Assembly: GCF_016907715.1 (NCBI RefSeq)
Contig: NZ_JAFBCM010000001.1
Coordinates: 2,480,001-2,544,000 of the forward strand
Length of the DNA stretch: 64,000 nt
Direction: 5' to 3'
From: Tenggerimyces flavus
GTDB taxonomy: Bacteria; Actinomycetota; Actinomycetes; Propionibacteriales; Actinopolymorphaceae
A program made the translations under genes and the position numbers. Under the pieces are notes generated by a model. That model was not told the origin of the DNA, did not search any database, and worked only from the letters and a program-made list of their open reading frames with translations. This document shows, piece after piece, positions 7,885 to 16,900 of this stretch (its first letter is position 1; each line of letters starts with the position of its first letter).

Positions 7885-9438
7885 TCACGACCTCGACTTC
7901 GAACTGGACCCGAACCCACGCGGCTTGCCGACCGACCCCTCGTCGGTTTCGCCTGTGGGCATGGACGTTGTGGGCCGAAGCCCGGGAACCGGCTCGGGCC
8001 GGCCCGCGACGAACAGCGAGCCGAGCAACCGGGCGCCGACCTGCTCGAGGTCGTCGACCAGCAGCCGTGCCTCGTGCCCGTCGGTCTTGTGCTTGCTGAG
8101 CACGAGGATCACGCCGCCCACGGCCTGCGCGACGTCGAGCACCGTGGCCTGGTCCTGCCAGCTGTGCCCGGCGACGACGATGCGTTCGCTCCCCAGCGCC
8201 TTCACCATGCCGCCGGTCAGCCCGCCGCCGAGCGCGAGGCTCGCGACGGAGAGGCGATGGATGGCTTCGGAACGTACCGGCCGCGGCAACGAAAGGGGGC
8301 CGTCGCCGGCCTCCGGCGCCGCGGTGATCAACGGACGTGGCCCGACGCGGAGCGCGCGCAGGATCACCTCGGCCGCCGGCGAGTGTGGCAGCAGCAACGT
8401 CGTGTGGGCGCCCGCGCTGGCGAGCGCGACCGCGAGCCCGGTCGCGACGACCGCGGAGGAGTCGATGTCGTCGCCGGTCACCAGCATCGAGTCGGGACGT
8501 TCGAGCGCGAACAGCTTGGTGAGCGCGACCCGGTACGCCTGCGCCTGCCCGCGGGAGTCGGTACCCCGGCCGCCGAGGATCGCCAGTGGTCGCTGCCCGA
8601 CCAGCGTCTCGACGTCGCGTACGTTCGCGATCCGCTTGCGTCGCAGCTGCTGGAACAGCGCGAGGCTGAGTCCAGCCAGCAGGCCGACCGTGAACCCGAC
8701 GCCGAGGAAGATCAGTGCCTTCGGCGAGGTCGGCTCGCGTGGCGGCAGCGCCTGGTCGATGATGTGGCCGGCGTTGATGGAGTACGTGGTGAGACGGCTC
8801 TCCTGGCTGCGCAGCGTGCTGAGCTCCTGCAGCACCAGCTGGCGTTGCAGAGCCGACTCGGACTCCTTCGCCTTGCTCGAGCCGGCGTCGGCGATCTGTT
8901 CCTCGATCTGGCGAAGGTCGCCCTCGAGCGTGTCGATCCGGCCGTTGAGGTTGCGGAGCTGTTCGGTGGCCTGGTCGCGGACGACGCTGCTGCGGTACGC
9001 AAGGTACGCCTCGGCGAACGCGTTCGCGCCGTTCGCCGCGCTGGCCGCGGAGCCGGCGTCGAACTGGATCTCCAGCACCTCGGACTCGCGCGGCGCGGTG
9101 ACCCGGAGAGAACCGAGCAGCTCGCGCGGCTCCTGGTCGTTGCCGAGCTCGTCCGCGGCGAGCGCGGCGACGGTCGTGGACCGGAGGATCGCGGCCTCGG
9201 TGGTCGTGTTGACCGCGCCACGGCCGCCGCTGTCGGCGAGCGGATCGCTGGCGATCGGGTTGACGGTGACGACCGAGGTGGCGGTGTAGGTCTTGGGCAC
9301 GACGAAGACCGCGATGGCCGCCAAAGCGACGCCCGCGATCACCCCCGCCGCGATGAGTTTGTACCCATAGCGGAGCAAGGCGAAGAAGTCGGACAATGAC
9401 ACATTGTTACCAATGCCCGAATCGTCACCATCTCGCAT
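7885..9438 (-). CDS. Wzz/CapA-like chain-length determinant with degenerate kinase-like tail
   Basis: A 517-aa polysaccharide co-polymerase. The first 65 residues hold the Wzz signature: SLSDFFALLRYGYKL, a membrane helix (LIAAGVIAGVALAAIAVFVV) and PKTYTATSVV. A periplasm-facing coiled-coil region around residues 130-220 follows, then a second helix near residue 250 (ALIFLGVGFTVGLLAGLSLALF). The C-terminal 240 residues resemble the cytoplasmic BY-kinase fold, but the expected Walker A GKST is replaced by TGDDIDSSAVV and there is no terminal tyrosine cluster. It probably sets chain length for the Wzy-like protein without being an active tyrosine kinase. Promoter sequences should lie in 9439-9596. 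Confidence 0.85.
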   Translation of the reverse strand: MRDGDDSGIGNNVSLSDFFALLRYGYKLIAAGVIAGVALAAIAVFVVPKTYTATSVVTVNPIASDPLADSGGRGAVNTTTEAAILRSTTVAALAADELGNDQEPRELLGSLRVTAPRESEVLEIQFDAGSAASAANGANAFAEAYLAYRSSVVRDQATEQLRNLNGRIDTLEGDLRQIEEQIADAGSSKAKESESALQRQLVLQELSTLRSQESRLTTYSINAGHIIDQALPPREPTSPKALIFLGVGFTVGLLAGLSLALFQQLRRKRIANVRDVETLVGQRPLAILGGRGTDSRGQAQAYRVALTKLFALERPDSMLVTGDDIDSSAVVATGLAVALASAGAHTTLLLPHSPAAEVILRALRVGPRPLITAAPEAGDGPLSLPRPVRSEAIHRLSVASLALGGGLTGGMVKALGSERIVVAGHSWQDQATVLDVAQAVGGVILVLSKHKTDGHEARLLVDDLEQVGARLLGSLFVAGRPEPVPGLRPTTSMPTGETDEGSVGKPRGFGSSSKSRS

Positions 9439-9596
9439 GCCTGAACCCCTTAGGCGACCTTTACTCGCCTACGTATCGTAATCGTCGGGCCAGAAAACGG
9501 GCCCTTCTTAGAAGAAACGGTGAACGTACCCGAACGGTTAGCTCAACCGACAGTCACTGCTCAAGCACGGGCAACCATACAGACAGTCACGGCACG

Positions 9597-10799
9597 CTAG
9601 CGAGCAGCATCCACAAGTGCGGGATAAAGCGCCGGAGTCCAATCGGAGCCAGCCGCGGCCGAGCGCCAGGTACGTACGAGCATCTCGGCGAGATAGAGGC
9701 GAACGAACGCCGCGGCATGGGTGTCGGACACTCCATAACGATGCAGGAGCTCCGGCCCGCGGTGGTGCAGTTCGGTCACAGCGTCCGTAACCGGCCGACT
9801 CTCCCGAACTACCCGAATCTGGAACAGCCAGTGCAACGCGTCCAGCCCGAACGGCACCCCGTCGCGGCTGTGTTCCCAGTCCCAGGCATAGAGCGTCCCG
9901 CCGGCCTCGCCCTGGTTCCACGGGACCCAGTCGCCATGCCAGCGGCCGATCGCGACGGGGTCGCCCGCGGGAAGGTCGTCGAGCAGCCTCGTCGCGACCG
10001 TAGCGAGCCGCGCCTCGGGCAGCTTGAACGCGAGCTCGTCGATCTCCGCGCGCAGCCGGGCGACGTGCGGCGCGTCTCGTACCGGCGCCTGCGAGGTCGG
10101 CGGGACGAGCTCGCGGAGCCGTTCCGCCAGCGGCGGCTCGTCGCCGCGGCGCGCGCGGACGTCGTACGGCAGCGGCGCGGTCACGACGATCGCGAGGTCC
10201 TGCCAGCGCCCGGTATGCAGGAGTGCGGGCGCCGCGGCGTTCGGCCCCGACCGGACCTCGGCGAGCGCGGCGGCCTCGGTCGCGACCAGGTCGCGGGTCG
10301 CGTCGTTCCAGCCGACCTTCGCGTACCCGACACTCTCGCCGGCATCGTCGAACAGCTGCAGCGTCGGCTTGTGGTGCTTGCTCAGTACGCCCATCGCGGC
10401 ATGCAGGCGAGGCTTGCCGAGAACGTGGGCGAGGTGGTCGGCAAGCAACCACCGCGGCCGGTCCACCGCAGGGACCGAGTCGCGGACGAGGATGTTCAGA
10501 TGGTGCGGCGCCGGCGGCAACCCGAGCTTCGCCGCGGTCCCGAGCACAGCGCGGCTGAGCCGGACGCGTCCCGACCGCAGCCCGTTGTAGCGGAGCAGTG
10601 TCGCGGCGGTGACCCGCGGCGAGGTGCGCGGGATGAGGAAGCGAGCCCGAGAACGGTTCGGCGCGATCGCGTACCGCTCGGCGACTGTCCAGCCGGGGGA
10701 GACCTTCGCGTCCCAGCCGATCGCGAGCCGATCGGCGGCCAGTCCTCCGCCCCAGAGCTGGGTGACGAGCCGGCGCAGATCCTCCGAGACGTCCGTCAC
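9597..10799 (-). CDS. aminoglycoside phosphotransferase (APH)-fold protein
   Basis: A 400-aa protein whose C-terminal half carries the APH/choline-kinase catalytic signature. GRWHGDWVPWNQG near residue 280 supplies the catalytic Asp and metal-ligand Asn (HxD-x4-N), and YAWDWEHS supplies the second metal-binding Asp. The N-terminal 150 residues are not a recognisable lobe from sequence alone. The GTG start overlaps the stop of the beta-helix gene as GTGA, so the two are translationally coupled. Placement at the edge of the polysaccharide locus suggests a small-molecule or glycan kinase rather than an antibiotic-resistance enzyme; the substrate is unknown. Confidence 0.75.
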   Translation of the reverse strand: MTDVSEDLRRLVTQLWGGGLAADRLAIGWDAKVSPGWTVAERYAIAPNRSRARFLIPRTSPRVTAATLLRYNGLRSGRVRLSRAVLGTAAKLGLPPAPHHLNILVRDSVPAVDRPRWLLADHLAHVLGKPRLHAAMGVLSKHHKPTLQLFDDAGESVGYAKVGWNDATRDLVATEAAALAEVRSGPNAAAPALLHTGRWQDLAIVVTAPLPYDVRARRGDEPPLAERLRELVPPTSQAPVRDAPHVARLRAEIDELAFKLPEARLATVATRLLDDLPAGDPVAIGRWHGDWVPWNQGEAGGTLYAWDWEHSRDGVPFGLDALHWLFQIRVVRESRPVTDAVTELHHRGPELLHRYGVSDTHAAAFVRLYLAEMLVRTWRSAAAGSDWTPALYPALVDAAR

Positions 10800-11863
10800 G
10801 ACCGCCGGTGGACCAGGCCGGCGAGGTTGCCGAAGCCGGTGGGCGCGACCAGCCGGCCCTCGTCGACCATCGAGGCCGGCACGTTGAAGCCGTACCGCTG
10901 GTGTGGGCTGCCGAGCCGGTCGAACGACTGGCAGCCGATCAGCGCCTGCGACTCGTTGTCGCCTACGACGTAGAAGCCGTCGGCCGTCTTCGGGGTGCCG
11001 CCGACGTCGTGGAAGCCGGCGGTGTCGGCGACGCAGCCGTTGAAGACGTTCTTGTCGTACTCGATGTACCAGCCGTGCGAACGGGTGTCCTGCGACTCGC
11101 AGACGCTGAACTTGTTGCGCGTACCGCGGACGTAGTAGCCGTAGTCGCGGCAGTACCAGGCCTTGCACGCGACGAAGAACGAGTTCGTCGTGCCGACGAA
11201 GAAGCCGGCCGAGTCGATGCCTGGCTTGGTGGTCGTACCCTCGCAGGCCATCCACCAGGAGTCGCTGTTGGTGCAGTGGAACGCGTGCCGCCCCGCCCGT
11301 CTTGACCGGACGAGCTGGGTGACGGTCGCGCGGGCGTCGCCGCGGTACCAGATGTTGTCCTGGATCGCGTCGTACACCCAGAGATTGACGAGCCGATGCA
11401 TCGGATCCGGCTCGTCCTCGTAGTAGCTGCCGCGGCCGACCGGGTTGAGGTCGATGCCGGTGATCGCGAGGCGGTTGGCGTTGACCACGAGGTTGGAGAC
11501 CACGAAGCCGTCGCACTGCTTGCCGTCGCCGATCGCGAGGACGCTCGGGAGGTCCGCGACGCTCGCGAGGAGCCTGGAGGACTGGCCGGAGCCGGTGAGC
11601 GAGGCGCCGGGCCGGGCGATGATCGGCTTGCTGATCTTCCAGTCGCCGGGGCTCAGCTGCACGCTCTGGACGCCGTCGTCGAGCGCGGCCTGGATGCTGT
11701 CCTTGGGGGTGAGGCGGATGACCGTCTCGCGGCCGCGCGGGTCGTCGTTGGCGGCAGCGGCGGACCCACCGATGGCGGAGACGCCGAACGCGGTCCCCAT
11801 ACCAACGGTCATCGAGCGAAGAATGTCGCGGCGGTCCAACCCCGTGCCTCTCGTGACGATCAT
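10796..11863 (-). CDS. Tat-exported right-handed beta-helix (pectate-lyase-fold) protein
   Basis: A 355-aa exported protein. The N-terminus has a twin-arginine signal, GLDRRDILRSMTVGMG, followed by a hydrophobic core and SAAAAND as a probable cleavage region. The mature part contains PKDSIQAALDDGVQSVQLSPGDW, a common entry to pectate-lyase-like beta-helices, then many short Asn/Gly/Val-rich turns (NLVVNANRLAITGIDLN, NKFSVCESQDTR, NVFNGCVADTAG). No catalytic residues can be assigned with confidence; polysaccharide binding, lysis or epimerisation are all possible. The ATG at 11863 is chosen because it directly precedes the Tat motif. It is coupled to the APH-fold gene. Confidence 0.75.
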   Translation of the reverse strand: MIVTRGTGLDRRDILRSMTVGMGTAFGVSAIGGSAAAANDDPRGRETVIRLTPKDSIQAALDDGVQSVQLSPGDWKISKPIIARPGASLTGSGQSSRLLASVADLPSVLAIGDGKQCDGFVVSNLVVNANRLAITGIDLNPVGRGSYYEDEPDPMHRLVNLWVYDAIQDNIWYRGDARATVTQLVRSRRAGRHAFHCTNSDSWWMACEGTTTKPGIDSAGFFVGTTNSFFVACKAWYCRDYGYYVRGTRNKFSVCESQDTRSHGWYIEYDKNVFNGCVADTAGFHDVGGTPKTADGFYVVGDNESQALIGCQSFDRLGSPHQRYGFNVPASMVDEGRLVAPTGFGNLAGLVHRRS

Positions 11864-11877
11864 GTAAGCGTAGCTGT

Positions 11878-12567
11878 TCACCAGCCTCGGGTGGCCCATT
11901 CCCGCAGGTGCGGACGTTCCGCGCCGACGGTGGTGTCCCTGCCGTGGCCTGGGTGGATCTGTGTCTCGTCTGGTGTGTCGGCGAGCAGGCCGCGTATGGA
12001 GCGCATGATCGCCTCGAAGCTGGTGAGCGGCCACTGCGCGCCGGTGAGGCCGGGGCCGCCGGGGAAGAGGGTGTCGCCGGTGAACAGGTGGCCCTCGATC
12101 GCGAGGCAGATGCTGCCGGGACTGTGGCCAGGGGTGTGTTTGACGGTGATCTCCAGCTCGCCGATGGCGATGGTGTCGGCGTCCTGGAGTGGGCGGTCCA
12201 CCGTTCCGTCCCACAGCTGGCCGGTGGCTCGCGGAGGTCTTCCCACGGCGAGGAGGTCCTCGGTGGCGGTGCCGGCGTCGAAGTGGCCGTGCTCTTCGAG
12301 GTGGGCGAGCTCGTGCTGCCAGACCTCTTTCTCTGCTGGGTGCGCGAGGACGGGCGCTTTGAGCTGGTGCGTGAGGATGGGGATCGCGAGGACGTGGTCG
12401 TAGTGGGCGTGGGTGAGGACGATCGCCCTGATGTCCAGGCCGTCGACAGCCTGGAGGATACGGTCGGGCTCGGCGCCGGGGTCGATGAGCGCGGCCTCGT
12501 TCGTTCCCGGCGCTCGGATGATCCAGCAGTTGGTGTCGAGGTCGCCGACGACGACCTTGTCGATCAT
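11878..12567 (-). CDS. MBL-fold metallo-hydrolase, glyoxalase II-like
   Basis: A 229-aa metallo-beta-lactamase-fold hydrolase. THAHYDHV near residue 52 is the THxHxDH zinc motif, followed by HTPGHSPGS, LFTGDTLF and HPGHGRDTT, which provide the remaining metal ligands in the order seen in glyoxalase II and related thioester hydrolases. It is cytoplasmic, with no signal peptide. The start ATG overlaps the stop of the DsbA-like gene as ATGA, and the run of three genes 13710 to 11878 on the - strand looks like one operon. The substrate is not determined by sequence; glutathione or mycothiol thioesters are plausible. Confidence 0.88.
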   Translation of the reverse strand: MIDKVVVGDLDTNCWIIRAPGTNEAALIDPGAEPDRILQAVDGLDIRAIVLTHAHYDHVLAIPILTHQLKAPVLAHPAEKEVWQHELAHLEEHGHFDAGTATEDLLAVGRPPRATGQLWDGTVDRPLQDADTIAIGELEITVKHTPGHSPGSICLAIEGHLFTGDTLFPGGPGLTGAQWPLTSFEAIMRSIRGLLADTPDETQIHPGHGRDTTVGAERPHLREWATRGW

Positions 12568-13241
12568 GTGGCTGCGAGGCGGAGCAGGCGTTCGGCCCAG
12601 CCGTGGTCCTTCTCCGCGGCGATCGGGTAGCCGGCCGCGAACGGGCCGTCCCAGCGCACGTCGATGCCGGGGTTGTGCGCGTCGGTGCCGTCGGCGAGGA
12701 ACAGGTGCGGGCTGCCCTTGATGCTGTCGGACTGCGCGACTTCGTGGTCCTCGCTGACGTTGGCGCGGTGGGTGCCATGGTCGAGCGCGTTGGTGAGGTG
12801 CGCGACGTCGACGGTGCCGGTCTCGTTCGCCACGTCGAGGATCACCTGGCGGTGCGCGATCGACCGCGACTCGAGCCAGAACGCCTTGCGGAGTGCGCGA
12901 TCCAGGTCCTCCGACTGTTGCAGGCCCTGTTCCTTGGCGGCGTGGATCGCCTCGTTCGCCAGCAGCACGGTCGAGGGGTACTCCCAGTCGGGCGCTGACC
13001 AGAGCCGCCAGCCGAGCTCGGGCACGACCTGGCCTAGGCCGACCGCCTCGCTGTCGGTGCCGGGCCGCTTGTGTGGGCCGTCGAACAGTTCGAGCGCGAA
13101 CGTGTGGTGGTCGATTTTGACGTCGAGGCCGAGCTCGTCGCGGGTGTCGAGGAGGCGGTGGATCGCGTAGTGGGCGAACGGGCAGAGCAGGTCCGACCAG
13201 ACCTGGATCGTTCCTGGCTGCGTGGCGGGGCGCTGGGTCAT
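12564..13241 (-). CDS. DsbA-like thioredoxin-fold protein lacking CxxC
   Basis: A 225-aa protein of the DsbA/FrnE-like thioredoxin superfamily. The opening IQVWSDLLCPFAHYAIHRL places the active-site loop where FrnE proteins have CPWC, but here it reads CPFA, leaving one cysteine. GSPHLFLADGT provides the cis-proline-type region, GSP rather than the usual TP or VP. No export signal, so cytoplasmic. The missing second cysteine argues against a dithiol oxidoreductase; a glutathione- or mycothiol-S-transferase-like role is possible. It is coupled to the MBL hydrolase gene downstream and lies 4 bases after the PPOX gene. Confidence 0.78.
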   Translation of the reverse strand: MTQRPATQPGTIQVWSDLLCPFAHYAIHRLLDTRDELGLDVKIDHHTFALELFDGPHKRPGTDSEAVGLGQVVPELGWRLWSAPDWEYPSTVLLANEAIHAAKEQGLQQSEDLDRALRKAFWLESRSIAHRQVILDVANETGTVDVAHLTNALDHGTHRANVSEDHEVAQSDSIKGSPHLFLADGTDAHNPGIDVRWDGPFAAGYPIAAEKDHGWAERLLRLAAT

Positions 13242-13245
13242 TCGT

Positions 13246-13710
13246 TCAGTCCTCGTGTTCGGTGCCGGGTGGGTTGGCGCTGAAGCGCTTGGGGCTCAGG
13301 AGTACTGCCGTGCGACGGTCGGCGGCCATCTCGCGGTCGTACTCGTCGAGATCGTCGTGCTGCCCGCCGGCGGCGTGGTAGATGTTGCGCAGCAGGTGGC
13401 GTAGTCCTTCGGCGTCGAGTCCGTCGAGCTTGTCGTCGGGTCCGGCGAGCTCGGTTGGGCCCTCGACCGCGACCCACTCCCAGCCGGCGCGGAAGACGAG
13501 CGTGGCGTACGGGTTCGCGCGGAGATTCGTGAGCTTCGCCGTACGCCCGCGGGCGACGAACGCGACCGTCGGCTCGCCGGTCGTCGGGTGGTCGAGGATG
13601 CCGGCGTTCACCACCGACACCGCCGACCGCCCGGCCGCGGGGCGCTGCGTGACGAGCACGGCCAGCCAGTGCTCCTGACTGCCGAGCTCACGGATCAGCT
13701 CGAGGCTCAT
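13246..13710 (-). CDS. PPOX-class FMN/F420-dependent oxidoreductase family protein
   Basis: A 154-aa split-barrel flavin-binding protein of the pyridoxamine-phosphate-oxidase-like class, as in the actinobacterial F420-dependent subgroup. The N-terminal LAVLVTQRPAAGRSAVSVVNAG and VAFVARGRTAKLTNLRANPYATL give the typical strand, R-x-K-x2-N-L and N-P pattern of cofactor-binding residues. It probably reduces a small substrate using F420 or FMN; which one is not visible. It is the first gene of the - strand operon with the DsbA-like and MBL genes. A palindromic repeat lies in its upstream region. Confidence 0.8.
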   Translation of the reverse strand: MSLELIRELGSQEHWLAVLVTQRPAAGRSAVSVVNAGILDHPTTGEPTVAFVARGRTAKLTNLRANPYATLVFRAGWEWVAVEGPTELAGPDDKLDGLDAEGLRHLLRNIYHAAGGQHDDLDEYDREMAADRRTAVLLSPKRFSANPPGTEHED

Positions 13711-13749
13711 GCCATCGAACGTACCGGACCCTGGTCCGCTTCGCCAACC

Positions 13750-13846
13750 GGCAAATGATCGTGTTTACACGGTGGATGGGCGCTTCACCTGGCGTCTACT
13801 CCGCGTAAAGCGGCAAATGATCATGTAAACATGATCATTTGTCCGC
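13750..13846. repeat. two-hairpin intergenic repeat, copy A
   Basis: Intergenic repeat in the divergent region between the PPOX gene and mfd. Its distal palindrome has arms CAAATGATCATG and CATGATCATTTG around the loop TAAA (13814-13841), extended by GCGG/CCGC with a one-base insertion. Next to it is a weaker hairpin, CGCTTCAC...GTAAAGCG, containing CACCTGGCGTCTACT. A degenerate second start, GCAAATGATCGTG-TTTA-CAC, occupies 13751-13770. Three related copies lie at about 21.7, 35.9 and 55.9 kb. The AT-rich palindrome stands out against GC-rich surroundings. Confidence 0.85.
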
Positions 13847-13975
13847 AGCGGGAGCGGCGTCCGGCAGTAAAGGGAGCGGGCATTGTCGGCGGGCTCGGAT
13901 AGGCTGGAGAAGCAAGCCCTCACCCCCGTCGATTTCGTCGAAGGGGGCATTCTGTGCTGCCCTGAAGAGGAGCCC

Positions 13976-16900
13976 ATGAGTCTCGCTCACCTCGTTGAGC
14001 TCACCACCTCCGACACCGCGCTGGGCGAGGCCGTCGCTCAGGCGCGCGACGCCGTGCCCGGCACCAGGCTGTCGCCGCTCGACCTCACCGCGCCCAAGGC
14101 GCTGCAGCCGCTCGTCGTCGCCGCCCTCGCGGCCGACGCGAACGCCGGCGGGGCGGGACGTACGGTGCTCGCCGTCACCGCGACCGGCCGCGAAGCCGAG
14201 GACCTCACCGCCACCCTGCAGAGCCTGCTCGGCGACGAGGACGCCGCCGCCTACTACCCGGCCTGGGAGACGCTCCCGCACGAGCGCCTCTCGCCGCGAT
14301 CCGACACCGTCGGCCGCCGGCTCGCGATCCTCCGCAGGCTGGTCCACCCCGACGACGAGAACCCCAGCCCCAAGGTCGTCGTCGCGCCCGTCCGTTCGGT
14401 CCTCCAGCCGCAGGTGAAGGGCCTCGCCGACCTCGAGCCCGTCAGCCTTCACGTCAAGGACGAGATCGACCTCGAGGTCCTCGTCCGCAAGCTCGCGGCC
14501 GCCGCGTACACCCGCGTCGACCTGGTCGAGCGGCGCGGCGAGTTCGCCGTCCGCGGCGGCATCGTCGACGTGTTCCCGCCGATCGACGAGCACCCGGTGC
14601 GGGTGGAGTTCTTCGGCGACGAGGTCGACGAGATCCGCTACTTCAAGGTCGCGGACCAGCGTTCGCTCGGCCCGGCCGAGCACGGGCTGTACGCGCCGCC
14701 GTGCCGCGAGCTGCTGCTCACCGACGCCGTACGCGACCGGGCGGCCAAGCTCGCCGTCGAGCACCCCGAGCTCGAGGAGTTGTTCGAGAAGCTCGCGCAG
14801 GGGCACGCGGTCGAGGGCATGGAGTCGCTCGCGCCCGTTCTCGTCGACGACCTGGAGCTGCTGCTCGACATCCTCCCGCCGGCGACGCACGTTCTGGTGT
14901 GCGATCCCGAGCGGGTTCGGACGAGGGCGCACGACCTCGTCGCGACGAGCGAGGAGTTCCTGCAGGCGTCCTGGGCGGCGGCCGCGGGCGGTGGGCAGGC
15001 GCCGATCGACCTCGGCCCGGCCGCATACCGCAGCCTCGCCGACGTCCGCGGGCACGCGATGTCGGCCGACCTCGCGTGGTGGAGCGTCTCCCCGTTCGCC
15101 CTCGACGCCGAGACCACCACGGCTGCGCCGCAGCGCACCGAGATGGGCGAGCTCATCCAGCTCGATGTCGACATCGAGGCCGGCGCGATCGAGTCGCACG
15201 CGATCGGCGCCGAGGCCGCGGTCGCGTACCACGGCGACACCGAGCGCGCGCTCGCCGACATCAAGGGCTGGCTCGCCGACGGGTGGCGCGTCGTGTACGT
15301 CACCGAGGGCCACGGCCCGGCGGAACGTATCGTCGAGGTGCTCACCGGCGGCGATATCGCAGCCAGGCTTGCCAAATCGGACTTCGAAGAGCCCCAGCCG
15401 TCCGTCGTGCACGTGGTGTGCGGGCGGCTCGACCACGGGTTCGTCGCGCCGGCGTTGAAGCTCGCGGTGCTCGCCGAGGAGGACCTGGTCGGCCGCGCCG
15501 GACCGTCCACCAAGGACATGCGCCGGATGCCAACGCGGCGTCGGCGGACGATCGACCCGCTGGAGCTGAAGCCCGGCGACTACGTCGTGCACGACCAGCA
15601 CGGGGTCGGCAAGTACCTCGAGATGGCCGAGCGCACGGTGGGTACGGGCGCGGCGCGGACGACGCGCGAGTACCTGCTGATCGAGTACGCGCCGTCCAAG
15701 CGCGGGCAGCCAGGCGACCGGCTGTTCGTACCGACCGACCAGCTCGACCTGGTGACGCGGTACGTCGGTGGCGAGGACCCGTCGCTGGACAAGATGGGCG
15801 GCTCGGACTGGGCGAAGCGCAAGGGCCGGGCACGCAAGGCGGTCAAGCAGATCGCCGCGGAGCTGATCAAGCTGTACGCGGCGCGGCAGGCGACGGAGGG
15901 GCACGCGTTCGGGCCGGACACGCCGTGGCAGCGCGAGTTGGAGGACGCGTTCCCGTACGTCGAGACCTCCGACCAGCTCGCGACGATAGAGGACGTCAAG
16001 GCAGACATGGAGAAGACGGTTCCGATGGACCGGCTGATCTGTGGTGACGTGGGGTACGGCAAGACCGAGATCGCGGTGCGCGCGGCGTTCAAAGCGGTGC
16101 AGGACGGGAAGCAGGTGTCGATCCTGGTGCCGACGACTTTGCTTGTGCAGCAGCATCATTCGACGTTCGCCGAACGGTTCGCGCCGTTCCCGGTGACGGT
16201 GAAGGCGTTGTCGCGGTTCCAGACCGACAAGGAGGCCAAGGAGGTCCTCAACGGTCTCGCGGCGGGCTCTGTCGATGTGGTGATCGGGACGCATCGGCTG
16301 CTGTCGAAGGAGGTCGGCTTCAAGGACCTCGGGCTGATCGTGGTCGACGAGGAGCAGCGGTTCGGCGTGGAGCACAAGGAGCAACTCAAGGCTCTGCGCG
16401 CTTCGGTCGACGTACTGACGATGTCGGCGACGCCGATCCCGCGGACGCTGGAGATGGCGATCACCGGCATCCGGGAGATGTCGACGATCATGACGCCGCC
16501 GGAGGAACGCCATCCAGTGTTGACGTTCGTCGGTGGGTACGACGAGAAGCAGGTGGTCGCGGCGATCCGGCGCGAGCTGTTGCGCGAGGGCCAGGTGTTC
16601 CTGGTGCACAACCGCGTGCAAACGATCGAGCGCGCGGCCGCCCGGATTCGCCAGCTGGTGCCGGAGGCGCGGGTCGCGGTCGGGCATGGGCAGATGAGTG
16701 AGCACCAGCTCGAGCAGGTCATGGTCGACTTCTGGGAGAAGCGGGCGGACGTGCTTGTTTGTACGACGATTGTCGAAGCGGGCTTGGACATTTCGAACGC
16801 GAACACGTTGATCGTGGAGCGGTCGGACCTGTTCGGGCTGTCGCAGATGCACCAGCTGCGCGGGCGGGTCGGTCGTGGCCGCGAGCGGGCGTACGCGTAC

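Noticed and set aside
9597-10799. An aminoglycoside resistance gene
   Set aside because: Only the general HxD...N and D-x-E kinase motifs are seen; the protein is longer than typical APH enzymes and is coupled to an exported beta-helix protein in a polysaccharide region.
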